Of a stretch of DNA of 64,000 bases, positions 31,491 through 43,347 are shown one piece after another (positions within the stretch are counted from its first letter, which is position 1; each line of letters opens with the position of its first letter). The notes under the pieces are model-generated. The model ran no database searches and was not told the DNA's origin. It was given only the letters and a program-made list of their open reading frames with translations. The translations under genes and the position numbers were made by a program. Origin of the DNA: Neofusicoccum parvum (Eukaryota; Ascomycota; Dothideomycetes; Botryosphaeriales; Botryosphaeriaceae); the NCBI GenBank assembly GCA_020912385.1, contig CP087214.1, forward strand, positions 868,001 to 932,000. The letters are read 5' to 3'.

Positions 31491-33437
31491 CATTATGGTG
31501 GCCTCATCGCGAAAGGTAGACGAGAGATGACGCTTGACGACCGATCTCTGCGTCCAAGATCCTTGCTTCGTACCGACTTGGCGGCATGATTGGGAGAGTT
31601 CTCGCTCTATATCTTCAAGACATTTTAGTGCGACAAGGAATCAACGGCGTGGAACTCGAACAATTCCCAATCTCCTTCGACTGCAAAACCTATCCGGACG
31701 CCGAAGCATCTAGCACGGATCCACAGTCTTTTGAACGCCAAATTCTTAGGTCCTCTTGTTATGGTCCGACAAAACCTTCTCTTCAGGAGGTGTGCCTATT
31801 CCAAACTCTTCTCTCCTTGGATTTCTCTTTCTGACGGTCCCGTTGGTCCAGCGACGGGATGATTTTGTTGGAGGAGTAGGTATTGGGGAGATGGAGACCA
31901 AGTTGTGTTCATTTGAAATTCTCCAAGCGATTTAGAACTCTTCTCAACAAGAAGAGCTATATACTTGCTTCATGCGACGCTGTTCGCAGCTTCTTGGCTT
32001 CTAACAGGGAGCTTCCAGTCGATGAGACTCATATCTCGTGATGTTGGCCGACGATCAGGAGGCACGGCTAGTGCGGCAAAGGTGGCGTTCGCGTGCAAGT
32101 TCGGGCATATTTGCCCAAGCTATCGAGATGGCATGCCACCTCGTGCCGGCAGCGAGCGTTGCTGGAGAAGTCAAACCAATGTCAGAGTTTTCTCGCACTG
32201 ATGCCCGATTCACAGGCCGGTTCGAAGCGCAAAGGTTTTCGGGAGTGAAGGAGGAGAACAGGAATTTTGTTGGTGGCAGATGTAGTCTTGCTTGTTCGGC
32301 TGCATATAGATATAATATTAGTGATCTTTCGGGTGTCCATGGCGACTGCGGGTTGGCGATAGAGGTCGGCGTCTCCACGCGAAGACGAGGGCAGCAAACT
32401 TGTTTTATGTGGCTTTCCTCCTTGTCCCAGCAGTACGGGCAATGCGCCGAGATAAGCCGAACATGACGAGTCCGGCTGAAAAGGGCAGTGGATAAGAGCT
32501 GGGAAAGCATAATTACAATTCCTATAAGAGCCTGGTCATCTACTTCCGGCAGGGTCTGTGCACATCGCACATCGGACATACAGAGCGGCATGGGCACAAG
32601 CCGGCATCCGACGATTGGCTATCACATCCTATATCGGCGATTCGCCATTCTGAACCTACAGGACGGCACATGCATAGCGGGAACGGGAACGGGGACACGC
32701 GGGTAGTGGTCGCAACGGCCCACTCCCGCCGTGGGCGAATGGGCTTGCCCCTTGAATGGGATCCTGCTGCGAGGGAAGCGCGGTTGGCGCTTTCAAAGAC
32801 CGCCACATCGCCAAAGCCGCGTTGCTGTTGGACTGAGAGCAAGGACGTCAATTGGAGCCTTGCGGCCGGACAGAAAAAACCATTACGAGCGTCAGGACGC
32901 GTCCGGATGTAAAGGGACTATCTACGGCCGAGCCGCTGGGCAGCATGCACATTTTCGCAAATCTGGCTGCGGCTGCATGGCACAACCGTGCGGCACGCGA
33001 GATGCAGTGGGTCAGGCTCGGTTTCGCACCCGCGCAGCCTGATTCGTGGCGGCGCTGCGGGCTGAGCGACGTTGCTGGAGAAGGAGCACGGAGATGGGCG
33101 GGAGCGGTCGCCAGGGCGAGGGAGCGGCCGGCACGTGACCCCGTCATCATCGGCCCGCGGCGCCCTTCGCCCTTGCCGAGAACGTCGCCGCCACCGCTGC
33201 CGCGCAGGCCCCGGGCGGTTGCCGTGCCAACTGCCAAACACACTGCCATAAAGAGGCCTTTCAAAACTGTCGCTCGTCCGCGCTCCTGCCCTCCACCATC
33301 CCATCATCCTCACTCTCCACCCAAACGCACACCCCATCTACCTCCTCCAAATCCTCTCTGCACTTTCGAGCATTTGCATTTTCAGCAGCAGCATCCGACG
33401 CAAAAAAAAGCCTATCCGATTTACGCCCTAATACACC
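31491..33437. other. Intergenic: 3' flank of Zn2Cys6 gene and CDC20 promoter
   Basis: No gene was recognised. The rightmost ~350 bp is a CT/CA-rich leader typical of highly expressed fungal genes, ending in ACACCATGG. A CACGTGAC box lies at 33132-33139, about 300 bp before the CDC20 start. Confidence 0.6.
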
Positions 33438-35219
33438 ATGGCCTGCCCCTTGGTTATGAGCTCACCCTCGACCCCGGTTGGCATCAAGAGACAGACCCGC
33501 GCCCGCAACGACTCGCCCCAGACCCCCATCCGCAAGCTGGTCTTGCAGGAGGAGAAGCACGAGTCCATCCACGTTCCCTCGCCGCTCGGCTCGTCGTCGC
33601 GGAGCCGCCAGACGTCCAACGCCCAGAACCAGAAGTCCAACATCGCTCGCGATTCCCCCAAGAGCAGGAAGGCTGAGCTTGCCGTCTCCGAGTTCGCTCT
33701 TACGGGATCCGGCAACCCGACTCCAGTCACCGCCGGGAAGAAGACCAAGAAGGCCTCTTCATCCTCCGTCAAGCCGCGCCCGCAGAAGTCGACCCTCCGC
33801 GTGCCGCGCAACCCCACCGACCGCTTTATTCCTCAGCGCCTGACCTCTGAGGCCATTGACAACGTCAACGTCGCGAGGATATCGAAGCGTGGCGAGAACG
33901 CCCGGCCGTCTTCGAGGGAGAGTGCCGCTGAGGGTTCCGCTGTTCTGGCTTCTGCCGCCAACGACCTCAACATCTTCGGACCCAGCTCGTCGGAGGACGA
34001 CCTGACGCAAGCTCTGGGACGTGTCAACCTAGACGACGACGAAGAGGAGGAGACTACCAAGAAGCCGTCGCCGAGGACAGTGGCATACCAGGACTCCCTG
34101 GCCCAAGCTTGCGACATGAACATCGGCTCGCGCATTCTCGAGTTTAAGCCCGCGGCACCGCAGTCCACCAAGCCGGTGGATCTTCGAGCGCAGTACAACC
34201 GCCCCCTCAAGGCTGTCAGCGGCCAGCTTCGTCGCCGCATCGCTTCGGCTCCCGAGAGGGTCCTCGATGCTCCCAGCATTGTCGATGACTACTACCTAAA
34301 CCTCCTTGACTGGTCAGCTGGAAACCAGGTTGCTGTTGCTCTCGAGCGCGCCGTCTACATCTGGTCTGCCGACACCGGCTCCGTCAACTCCCTCTTCGAG
34401 ACCTCGGACGACACCTACATCACGTCGGTCAAGTGGAGCGGCGATGGCGCCTACGTTGCCGCTGGACTGGACAATGGCGAGGTCCAGATCTGGGACGTCG
34501 AGGATGGCACCAAGCTGCGCAGCATGCATGGTCACCAGCAGCGCGTCGGTGTTATGGGATGGAACAAGCACCTCCTCTCCACCGGCGACCGTTCGGGCCT
34601 CATCATCAACCACGACGTGCGTGTCGCCGATCACAACGTTGCTGAGCTGAACGGCCACAGCCACGAGGTCTGCGGTCTGGAGTGGCGCTCCGACGGCCAG
34701 ATGCTTGCGAGCGGTGGCAACGACAACCTCGTCAACATCTGGGATGCCCGTAACCTGGTCGAGGCCAAGCACACCAAGACCAACCACCACGCCGCCGTTA
34801 AGGCTCTTGCCTGGTGCCCTTGGCAGCTCAACCTCCTCGCCACCGGCGGTGGTTCCAACGACAGGCAGATCCACTTCTGGAACTCGACCACCGGGGCCCG
34901 TCTGAACTCGATCGACACGGGTAGCCAAGTCACCAGCATCAGGTGGTCCACCCACTACAAGGAGCTCGTCAGCACCGGCGGCTTCCCCAACAACGCGCTC
35001 TCGGTCTGGTCTTACCCGACTCTGGTCAAGAACATCGAGATCCCGGCCCACGAGCAGCGCATTCTCTTCAGCTGCCTCAGCCCTGATGGCCAGACCCTTG
35101 CCACCGCCTCGGCCGACGAGAACCTCAAGTTCTGGAAGCTGTTCGAGAAGAAGGCTGGCGCGTCTGCCATGTCTGCCAAGCCGCGTGCTCTGACTGCCCC
35201 CACCACCCAGATCCGCTAA
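33438..35219 (+). CDS. CDC20: APC/C activator CDC20 (Slp1/Fizzy)
   Basis: Predicted 593-aa, intronless WD40 activator of the anaphase-promoting complex; it selects mitotic substrates and is the target of the spindle checkpoint. The C-box DRFIPQR is at about residues 128-134. A Mad2-binding-type motif, SRILEFKPAAP, is at about 230-240. Seven WD40 blades run from about 285 to 575 (VYIWSADTGSV, VQIWDVEDGTKLRSM, VNIWDARNLVEAK, IHFWNSTTGARLNSI, LSVWSYPTLV, LKFWKLFEKK). The protein ends in the Ile-Arg tail that docks on APC/C TPR subunits. Several SP/TP sites lie in the N-terminal 60 residues, consistent with CDK control. Cdc20 and Cdh1 share this architecture; the overall layout and MIM favour Cdc20. 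The start is in a strong context (CACCATGG). An alternative in-frame ATG follows six codons later. Confidence 0.95.
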   Translation: MACPLVMSSPSTPVGIKRQTRARNDSPQTPIRKLVLQEEKHESIHVPSPLGSSSRSRQTSNAQNQKSNIARDSPKSRKAELAVSEFALTGSGNPTPVTAGKKTKKASSSSVKPRPQKSTLRVPRNPTDRFIPQRLTSEAIDNVNVARISKRGENARPSSRESAAEGSAVLASAANDLNIFGPSSSEDDLTQALGRVNLDDDEEEETTKKPSPRTVAYQDSLAQACDMNIGSRILEFKPAAPQSTKPVDLRAQYNRPLKAVSGQLRRRIASAPERVLDAPSIVDDYYLNLLDWSAGNQVAVALERAVYIWSADTGSVNSLFETSDDTYITSVKWSGDGAYVAAGLDNGEVQIWDVEDGTKLRSMHGHQQRVGVMGWNKHLLSTGDRSGLIINHDVRVADHNVAELNGHSHEVCGLEWRSDGQMLASGGNDNLVNIWDARNLVEAKHTKTNHHAAVKALAWCPWQLNLLATGGGSNDRQIHFWNSTTGARLNSIDTGSQVTSIRWSTHYKELVSTGGFPNNALSVWSYPTLVKNIEIPAHEQRILFSCLSPDGQTLATASADENLKFWKLFEKKAGASAMSAKPRALTAPTTQIR

Positions 35220-35634
35220 AAGTGGCTGGACCGGCCGTTGACAATTACTAACCTACAGGATCACGACAAGATACCATTCATGGGTTGGGAGGCATGGCGT
35301 CTGGGACGGGATTTCATGTCTGACGATCTGGCTTAACGGATGGGCGTTTTCTGTAATTCTTCTTTGGTTATTGCTTGACTGGCAGGAGCTTGTACTTCAG
35401 ATAGGATAGCTGGGCTACTAACACTACATAGCAGCGCTAATACAAGGCCCTGTGGGCTTCATTATACCGGTGGTGCACCCATGCCCTTGCGATTGCCCTG
35501 TGCGGACTAGCGTGAAACGCGATAAGATAAGATTTGCCGAAGTTCGGGTGACGGCGACGGTTCATCGACGACGCGCGCGCATCAACAGCTCGAGCTTGCG
35601 TCCTCTACCACCTTCGACTCCCGCACTCACCACC
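35220..35634. other. Short intergenic spacer between CDC20 and PSY4
   Basis: 415 bp holding the 3' UTR of CDC20 and the promoter of the downstream phosphatase subunit. Nothing else is seen. Confidence 0.6.
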
Positions 35635-37462
35635 ATGCTGTCCGGTAAGCCGCGCCCGCTCGCATCGTGTCGCCTGTGCTGACATGTCCGCGTCGCAACC
35701 AGGCGAGCAGCTACTGGAGCAGGCTGCCAAAGATGGCTCCATGGTTTCGTAAGTCTACCCGCCAGCCTCGAGCTTCGGACGGACACAATGCTGATGTCGA
35801 CCCTAGCGAAGAGTGGCCGCGCGCCCTAGAAGTTGTGCTGTCGAGGCTAGAACACGTAGGCGCCACCACTGCCCAGTGCACAATCCAAACATGCCTTCCT
35901 TCTCGCGCGCCGCCGTGCATCAATCCCGCTCACCATTGAACGCTTCCGCACAGATCGTCTACAATGAATTCCCCACGCCCACCGTCCCGCCCCCGACCGC
36001 CGCCGAAAGAGACCGCTCGAAGACGCCCAGCAAGCCCGAAGGCAGCGGCAACGGCGGTGCAGGCCTGAGCCAGGAAACGCAGACGGCGGACAAGGAAAAC
36101 GCGCCGCCAGCAGGAGGCGCCGCCGCCGCCGCAGCAGCAGCTCCCGGCGTCCAGAACACACCGTCGCCCCGGCCCGGCATGCAGACGCGCTCGGCATCCC
36201 ATTCGCAACGAGAAGCATCGGCGGCGACGGCGCCAACACCCACGACGGCTGCGGAAGCGGAAGAGCCAGCGCAGCAGGAGGAGGACTCGCGGCTGCCAGC
36301 CGAGCTGGCGACGCTGTACGCGGCCATCACGGGCGCGCTGCGCAAGCAGTTCGCGACGGAGCCGCCGCACACGGTGCAGCGGCTGGCGGACCTGGTGCTG
36401 GCGCCGCGCACGCACTACCGGTTCCTGCCGCCGTACCTGCGCGCGCTGGACCGCGTGGTGTCGGTCAGCAGCACGACGGGCGTGTTCCCGCTGCCGCAGG
36501 CGGTGGTGCCGGTGGCGACGGGCATCCTGAACGGCATCACGCCGTCGAGCAGCACCACGGCGTCGTCCGCCTCCTCCTCCTCGTCGTCATCGTCCGCGCT
36601 CGGCAGCGACGAGAGCCTCGGCGGCGCCCTGCTGACGCCCATCCCGTGGCTGCAGAACCGCGAGGGCCGTGGCGGCTCGGCCGGCGCCAACAGCGAGCTC
36701 GTGTCCGAGAGCACGGAGATGGTGGACGGACCCAACGGCGCCGGCCGCATCGAGACGGTGTCGGTCGTCAACGGCGTGCTCGGGTCGACCGCCACACCCA
36801 CGACGGCGGGCACGCCCGCGTCCGGCTCCAGCCCAGTGGCCATGACCGCCACCGCTGGCGCTCCTGCTGCCGCCGCGCCGACGGCCGAGGCCTTGCGCGA
36901 GGCGGGCGCCGTCACGCAGGGCGAGCTGCTGCGCCAAGAGCAGGAGGCTGGCGTCGTGCCCGTCGGCCAGAGCAACCCGCGCAACAGGAGCCTGTTGGCG
37001 GGTGGAGCCGGCGTGGCCGCGTCGACCGAGCAGAAGGAGGGCGAGGAGAAGGGCGAGACCGAGCAGCAGCACGAAGATGTCCCGCACGCCAGGGGGCCGG
37101 ACGAGCTCGGCGTTGAGGATATGGGACCGCAGGCTAGCGGGCCGGGTAGCGGTATCAACCTGGAGGCGGCGGTGGGGAGGGCGCCGGTTGCCACGACCAC
37201 GACCGCTGCGAAGAAGGAGGATGAGGGGGGCGAGGAGAAGGAGAAGAAGCCGGAGCAGCCGCTGAGTCCGGAGGCGGAGATGAAGGATGTGGGTGCGGAG
37301 GGGACGAAGGAGGAAGAGGGCAAGGAGAAGAGTGACGAGGTGGAGGAGGCGAAGAAAGAAGGCGAGAGCGACGACGACGACGAGGAGGAGGAGGAGGAGG
37401 AGGGGAAGAAGAAAGAGGGCGAAGAAGAGGGCAAGACTGCTGATACGGAGATGACGGATTGA
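35635..37462 (+). CDS. PSY4: Protein phosphatase 4 regulatory subunit R2 (PPP4R2/Psy4)
   Basis: Predicted 537 aa. Four exons: 35635-35644 (only 10 nt), 35703-35748, 35807-35855 and 35954-37462; introns are 58, 58, 58-type short and 98 nt, in phases 1, 2 and 0. The spliced N-terminus reads MLSGEQLLEQAAKDG, then VSEEWPRALEVVLSRLEHIV, then YNEFPTP; this and the block LPPYLRALDRVVSVSSTTGV with FPLPQAV identify the PPP4R2 domain. A non-conserved Ala/Ser/Thr-rich insertion separates the N-terminal helix from ELATLYAAITGALRKQF. The C-terminal third is highly acidic and Lys/Glu-rich (ending EEEGKTADTEMTD), as in other R2 subunits. In yeast, Psy4 with Pph3 and Psy2 dephosphorylates gamma-H2AX and promotes checkpoint recovery; the same role is inferred here. 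The tiny first exons make the start easy to miss; frame continuity across all four exons supports the model. Confidence 0.9.
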
Positions 37463-39774
37463 TGGAATTGAGGAGGTTGGGGATCATGGAGAGATTGATA
37501 CTGTTTTCTCCTTTCTCGGATGCATGATAACGGCTTTCTGCTTTGCCTTCGGCTCGGCTCGGCGTTTAGAGAGGGCGTTTGGTGGCGTGTGGGGATCGTG
37601 GTACTGGGGTCGCGTATTGTCTGTCGCTTCTTGAGTTTTTTTTCTTTCTTTCTCCCGAATGTATGGTATCACCGTCTTTTTTTGCATTCTTCCTTTTCCC
37701 TCTCCTTCGTTCGCTAGCGTGCATCCATGGCTTCGAGAAAGACAGACATACGAAAATGATATTGATAGGATGGGATAGGAAAAGAATCAATAGGGTCTTT
37801 TACAAAGATCCTAGGGGTCGAGGTTGTGTGTTAGAGTACCAGGAAACATAGGCAGTTTGAGGACAAATGGAGACGGGGGTGTACAATGAGTGAAGGCTTC
37901 TTACGTGTGCGGTTGATGGACGATGCTCGCTGTTCGACAATGGTTCTAGCAAAATGAGTTATCCGTCTAGACAGGTCGAACGTCGGATGAAAACGCGAAC
38001 GCCTTTCTCGTCACGGCAGGGTTATCACAGGAAACTGAGTGCAGTTGGCAGTATTGCAGCGACGCAGGCAACCCCTCCACAGCAGGATACGTTGCAAATG
38101 CATTGGATTGTTCCATATATATTTGCTCCGATGAACTAAGAGGTCCGTGATGTCAAATCATGGGGATCTATCTCCTCGTAACACACCCGTAAATGCCGTT
38201 TGTATCAACAAGGTGAATACCCCGCTCTCAAGGCCGTCCGATCATAGTGGTGAAAAGTAGGATGGCAAAAAAAAAAAAGAACGGCAAGTACCACACAACA
38301 GCGGGGTGAGCGACAGAATATGCAACTTGAAGAGCCTCGTAATATAATGGAAGGACTTGGGTTTGCATTACGATCAACGTACGACCACCTCACACCACAC
38401 ACACAAAAACCGCACAACGCCATCTCCAATCTCTCACGTACAGACAGCAGCAGAAAGGAGCTCCCACCTCAAACAAAAGCGTAAGCTAAAGAAGAACGAG
38501 CGCATGGTATATCCGATCGATTGTAACAAGACACAAAACAACGACATCGACAACAAAATCACCGTTCGAACACCATGCCAACAACGCCGTGTATAACGAG
38601 ACCAGAACACGCAACGACACGCCACAGCAGCAGCAACAACAACAACAGTATTTTCCCGACTCCCACGCACTCTTTCAACAATCAGCGATCGCAGCACCGG
38701 AGCCGTCTCTTGGGAAGAGGAAGACCGGTCTTCTCTCCTACCAACGACCGATCACCCCACCTGCTGTGTAACACGACTCCACTCTCCCCCTACACCCCCC
38801 GTCTTCTTCCGTGCTCTCCACGTCACCACCGCCGCCAATCATTTGCACAACCGCACGCACGCCTCATCCATCCGTTCACCACCCATCGCACATGCACAAT
38901 TCCGCCGCAACCATCCAGCTTCCTTGGTGGGAGGAGGACCAGGACCAGGACCGGGAAACGGGGACTCTGTTCTTCTCGACCTTTCGGAGGAAAGTGTGGT
39001 ATAAATTAAAGTCGATTTTGTAGAACGCGGTTGACGACTTGGCAAAATAAAAGAGAAGAGAAGAAAAAACAACAAGGGCACTTTAACACCAACACGATTT
39101 CGACAGTAGTTTGCAGCAGCAAAGAGGAGAAAAGTATAAAAAGTCGCAGAGAGCTCTTCCCGTTCCGACCCATCCACCCAACAATCACACAACACGCCTC
39201 CCTTTCACCTATTGCCGGAAAGAGGAGACGGACCAAGATAAACAGTACTGAGAGAAAAAGTTTGGACACACATTCGGAAGTAGGAGAATTTTTGGGGAAT
39301 ATTGAGAAGTGAGACTTGACGCCCTCACGCAAGCAACGAAAAGTTTAGATACCAGATGCACCGCCCGTTCGCGACCCGCCAGCCTAGCGCAAGATCAAAA
39401 GACAGAAAACGACAAGAAAGTTAGGTTGATATCAGAGAAAAGGCATTGACGGTAGTGACCGCTCATTGAGGAAGCGCAGTCTATCCGATGCGTGTTTGGC
39501 GTGCACGGAAGTACTGTGCAAGGCAGGATAACATGTCTGTAGCTGAAAAATAATGCACAAGTGTTGCGTGTCCCATTCAGAAAATGCTGAGATGATCCAT
39601 GAGGCCAGGAGACCTCAGCATCTGCAATAGGGCTGCGGCGATCCCCGAGGAAGCCGGAAAATGCTCGGAGACAAGGGAGCGAGAAGGGAGGACCATTGCG
39701 GACAAGAATCTAAATGTCGACAGGAATCCTGCTGGGAAACTCGTGAGATCGGATACCCGACGTTGAAGTCGTAA
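37463..39774. other. Intergenic: convergent 3' ends of PSY4 and the Som1-like gene
   Basis: 2.3 kb between converging genes. It is rich in simple sequence: pyrimidine tracts at 37620-37710, an A-run at 38267-38278, CAGCAG/CAACAA repeats at 38624-38648 and purine-rich DNA at 39040-39140. No coding region with domain or splice support was found. Confidence 0.6.
38624..38650. repeat. CAG/CAA trinucleotide tract
   Basis: Mixed CAGCAGCAGCAACAACAACA microsatellite in intergenic DNA. Its open frame is a by-product of the repeat. Confidence 0.85.
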
Positions 39775-42334
39775 TCATAGAGCGTCTGCTTCAACTCCGT
39801 CACCTAGGAAAGCCTGGTCGAATGAGAAAGTGTTCGGACCGCCGTCGTCAGTGTGCAAAAAGGTGTCGAAGTCGAAGTTCTCGAGGACGTCTCCGCTGTC
39901 CATAGAGCCGAAATCCAGGTTGAAACCACCGTTCTAGGAATAGTCAGTGAGCGGGCTGAAGTCAATTCAAATCTCTTAGAGCTTACGTTGTCGTTGCCGA
40001 GGTCGCCGAAAGGAGCGTTGGCATTGGGATCCATTGGAGGCTGAGCGGGCACCTGCGGAGGCTGGTTCGTGGGAACTGGGGGCTGCTGCTGCGGGTTGGG
40101 TTGTTGAGCTGTTGTAGACGGGTTACTAATGGATTTCTTTTGTTGCATAGGCGCAGATGGCGTACTAGGCGTAGGGGTTGGCGGAGGATTCTCGGCGTCC
40201 GATGCCGGAGTAGCACCCGTTGTTGAGCCCTTCTTGTTGGCGGCAGCACCAGTAGGAGGTTTGGCCGGGGGACCCTATAACTGCTTAGTTTGAAGTGATC
40301 AGAGATTTTATAATGCGTCCCACTGACCTTCTTATCATCAGCCTTGCCCTTCTTCTTCGGGTTGGCCTTGTTGGCTTGAGACGGGGTAGGAGGCTGGTTC
40401 TGCGGCTGGGCGGGTGAAGAGGGCTGCGTCCGGCCGTTTTCGTTAACGGTGGGAGCAGGCGGAGGCGGCATCTGCTGGTTCCGTTGCTGAGGAGTTCCCA
40501 TCGGCGGCTGCTGTTGACCTTGCTGCATGCCCTGACCCTGCTGCGGGCCTTGTTGCTGTTGGCCCGGCATCATTTGCGGAGGTCCGCCCTGAGGCCACAT
40601 CCCACCGTTCGGCATCCGACCATTGTTACGGGCGATCATCTCCAGTTGCTGAGGTGTCATCTGTCCTTGGTAGCCAGGATGTGAACTGGGCGGCCGCATC
40701 ATACCGCCGTTGGCACCCATTTGTCCCTGGTAAAACTGCGGCGGCATACCAGGCGGCATCTGGTTCGGATCAAAGCCGTTTGGTAGCGGAGAGCTCCTGT
40801 TCTGAGGCATGGCTCCATCCGGCATGGGGGAGCCAGGCAAGCCGGCCTGGTTCAGCTTGGGCGTGCCGCGCTTCATCTGGTCATTGGGGCCTGGAGAGGG
40901 ACCAGCCCTGCTGCCCTGAGGTGACATTGCCGGCGGAAATCCTGGTTGGCCGACCGGGCCGGAGGCGGGGTGCTGGGTGATGTTATCTTGCTCCTGGCGG
41001 GCCATCAGAAGACGCTTCTTGTTCTGTTGTTCCAACAGCATCAACTGCATTTGGTAGTCCTGCAGGGCATGGTTGCCGCCGGGCTGTTGGCCGGGAGCGC
41101 CTGGCTGCATGCGGGCACTGGCGTTGCCCTGGAAGAAGTCCTGGGAGCCATCCGCGCCTTGCTGTGCCATGGGCGAGTTTTGCATTCCGGCGTTGTTCAT
41201 TTCCTTTGCCAATTGTTGGTTATTCAAGGCTGCTTTATGCTGCAAGGCAAGATTTTGAGCATATACCTGTAGACCCTTTGCCTGCACATTGGGATTCTGC
41301 CCCTGGAATGCACTGAACTGCTGCGGCGTCATGTTATTGGGGTCGATGCCATTTGCCATAAGCATTTGGCCGGCCTGGGCAGCAGATGCAGCAGTGGCGC
41401 CCATCTGCTGCGGCTGCATTCCTTGGCTTCTTGCACCAGGACCCATCTGCTGGCCGCCGAACCCATTCTCAAGACGTGGACGCTTGTTCGGCGAAGGCGC
41501 GTTCTCGGCGGAGCCGGGCGACTGCGGGCGCTGGTTCATGTCCATCTGCGATCCGTCCCGCTGCATCTGCTGGTTCTGCATCATCTGCTGCTGCTGGTTC
41601 TTCATCTGCTGGAGCTGCTGCGCGTTCCTACACCATGGCAAAAAGAGCCGTCAGTAACCCCGCTGCCGGGCCGGTGCACCTATGGGCCCACGTACACAGG
41701 TCCACGATTCTGCATCATCCTCATCTGCATCTCCTTGGCATTGGCGGGCATGCCCATCATGTTCCGGTACGGTTGCGCGTTATTTGTCATCATAAGACGC
41801 TGCTGACTTTCTTGCCTCATTTGGGCTTGTTGCTGCGGGCCAGGTCAGCGACAGTGTAGTGTGGGGAGGGATCCAGGGATAACAAACCCTGGTGTGAGCC
41901 AAGTATTGCAGTTGCGCTGAGCCGGGCTTCGAGCGCTGGCGTTGCGCGTTAAAAATGTCCCAGAACTGGGTCCACCAGTCAAACAAGAACGAGTTCTCAG
42001 AGGGATCGCTGGGGACGGCGGCGGGGGGCAGATCGTCAGGCCGCTTGTGCATCTCGTCCTTGCTGTCGGTGTCCATGTCATCCACGCCGTTCACATTGCG
42101 GCCGCCGGGGCTGGGCTTCGGGGCGGCGCCGGTGTTGATGACGAGCATTTCCTTGACTTGGCGGGCCAGATCCCATTGGTGGTTCTTGAGGAAGTAGTCG
42201 TAGATGTACGTGTTCAGCATCGTCTGCGGATCGTTGGAGCCGCGCGCGCCGCTGGCCTGCATGAGCGGTGTGCCGCCGACAGGGCCGCCCTGCTGCTGCA
42301 TTGCGGCCATACTGGCCTGCTGCTGGTTCATCAT
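39775..42334 (-). CDS. SOM1: LisH-domain Gln-rich regulator, Som1/Flo8-like
   Basis: Predicted 776 aa. Exons on the minus strand are 42334-41888, 41832-41696, 41627-40328, 40274-39987 and 39933-39775; introns are 55, 68, 53 and 53 nt. The LisH motif near the N-terminus (MLNTYIYDYFLKNHQWDLAR, about residues 37-56) is followed by FLFDWWTQFWDIFNAQRQR, the pairing seen in Flo8/Som1/LUFS regulators. A long Gln/Pro/Asn/Gly-rich middle follows. The C-terminus, MDSGDVLENFDFDTFLHTDD, is the acidic aromatic tail conserved in Som1 homologues. Som1 and Flo8 act downstream of cAMP-PKA in adhesion, filamentation, sporulation and, in pathogens, infection-related growth; that role is inferred. The first exon could be extended upstream only through a TTG, so the paired ATG ATG at 42334 is taken as start. 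The second intron joins QNRGPV to NAQQLQQMK, supported by a GTACGT donor. The first donor (GTTTGT) is weak. Confidence 0.85.
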
Positions 42335-43347
42335 GAGGGCGACGGGTTGTGGAGGGCGCGGATGCGCGGTCAAGAGAGTGGCGGTCCCTTCGCGGCCGTG
42401 GGGTGGGACTGCGGCGAAGAATGCAACGAACCCGCCTCAGGAGATGGGCGTGCTGTGCTGCAGCATGAGCGGGCGCGGCCTGGGTCGTCGCGGCGGCGGT
42501 CGTGCGATGCAGCGGCGTGAAGGCGAGGTCGGCGCTCCGGGTGTCGACGGCCGAGGTGGCCGCGGCTGGTGGTGGGTGCTGGGGGCGCGTTGGGCTCGCA
42601 GCGGGCGCTGGTCGCAGGGCGCAGGCGTGCGATCACGGCTGCGGCGCGTGGGCGATGGTGGTGGACGGGAGTCGGAGAGTCGCGGTGGGTGCTGAGTATC
42701 CTGATTCTGCTGCGCGCAATCAAATGGCGTCGCTAGCGAGGCGGCGACGTGTTACAGCAGACAGCGGGCGAGGGCGGCCGCGAGAGTAAAGATTTGCACG
42801 ATGGCCACGCAGGGTATCAGCAGCGCAAGGCCGGGTAAGGAATTGCAGGTCGAGAGTGCGAGCTTAGCGGTTGGGGGGTGGGCGCGCCTTCATCGCCCTC
42901 CAGGCGCTGTCGATTGGGTGCGCACAGAATCACGAGGCACCGTCCGTCCAGCCCAGCCACCCGACACGACGGCCCCCCGCCGCCATCTGCGCCCGAGAAA
43001 ACACATGCGCCGGGCTGCGCGCGCCCGGGAACATACGCTGTGTCTTTTTCGCGGCTATTCTATGTGTTCCGGCCAAAATCACGTGACTCCGCCGGGTCCT
43101 GCGTCTCTCCCGCCCTCTCCGCAGAGTCCAGGGGGTGGCGATCAGGGTATAGCACTCGTAGTATATTTAGATGACTTTCTCCGCCCAACGCCGCCAGGAC
43201 GCCCCACCGTGCCCGTCGCTACACCGCTTGCTGCGTCTCTTGCTCAGCATGCCCGCTTCGTGCCTCCGCCAGCCGTTGGGGCGCCCGATTGCACCACCAG
43301 CCGCCGGCGGAGCCGTTTGCGCGCCTCTTGGCACCCTGCCTTCAAAT
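42335..43347. other. Promoter of the Som1-like gene and 3' flank of BET3
   Basis: About 1 kb of GC-rich DNA. A palindromic TCACGTGA box lies at 43079-43086, about 745 bp before the Som1-like start. No gene is seen. Confidence 0.6.

Noticed and set aside
36415..37434. 339-codon minus-strand frame antisense to PSY4
   Set aside because: It is the shadow of the acidic/Ser-rich PSY4 exon and encodes poly-Ser/Pro; the plus-strand PPP4R2 domain explains the openness.
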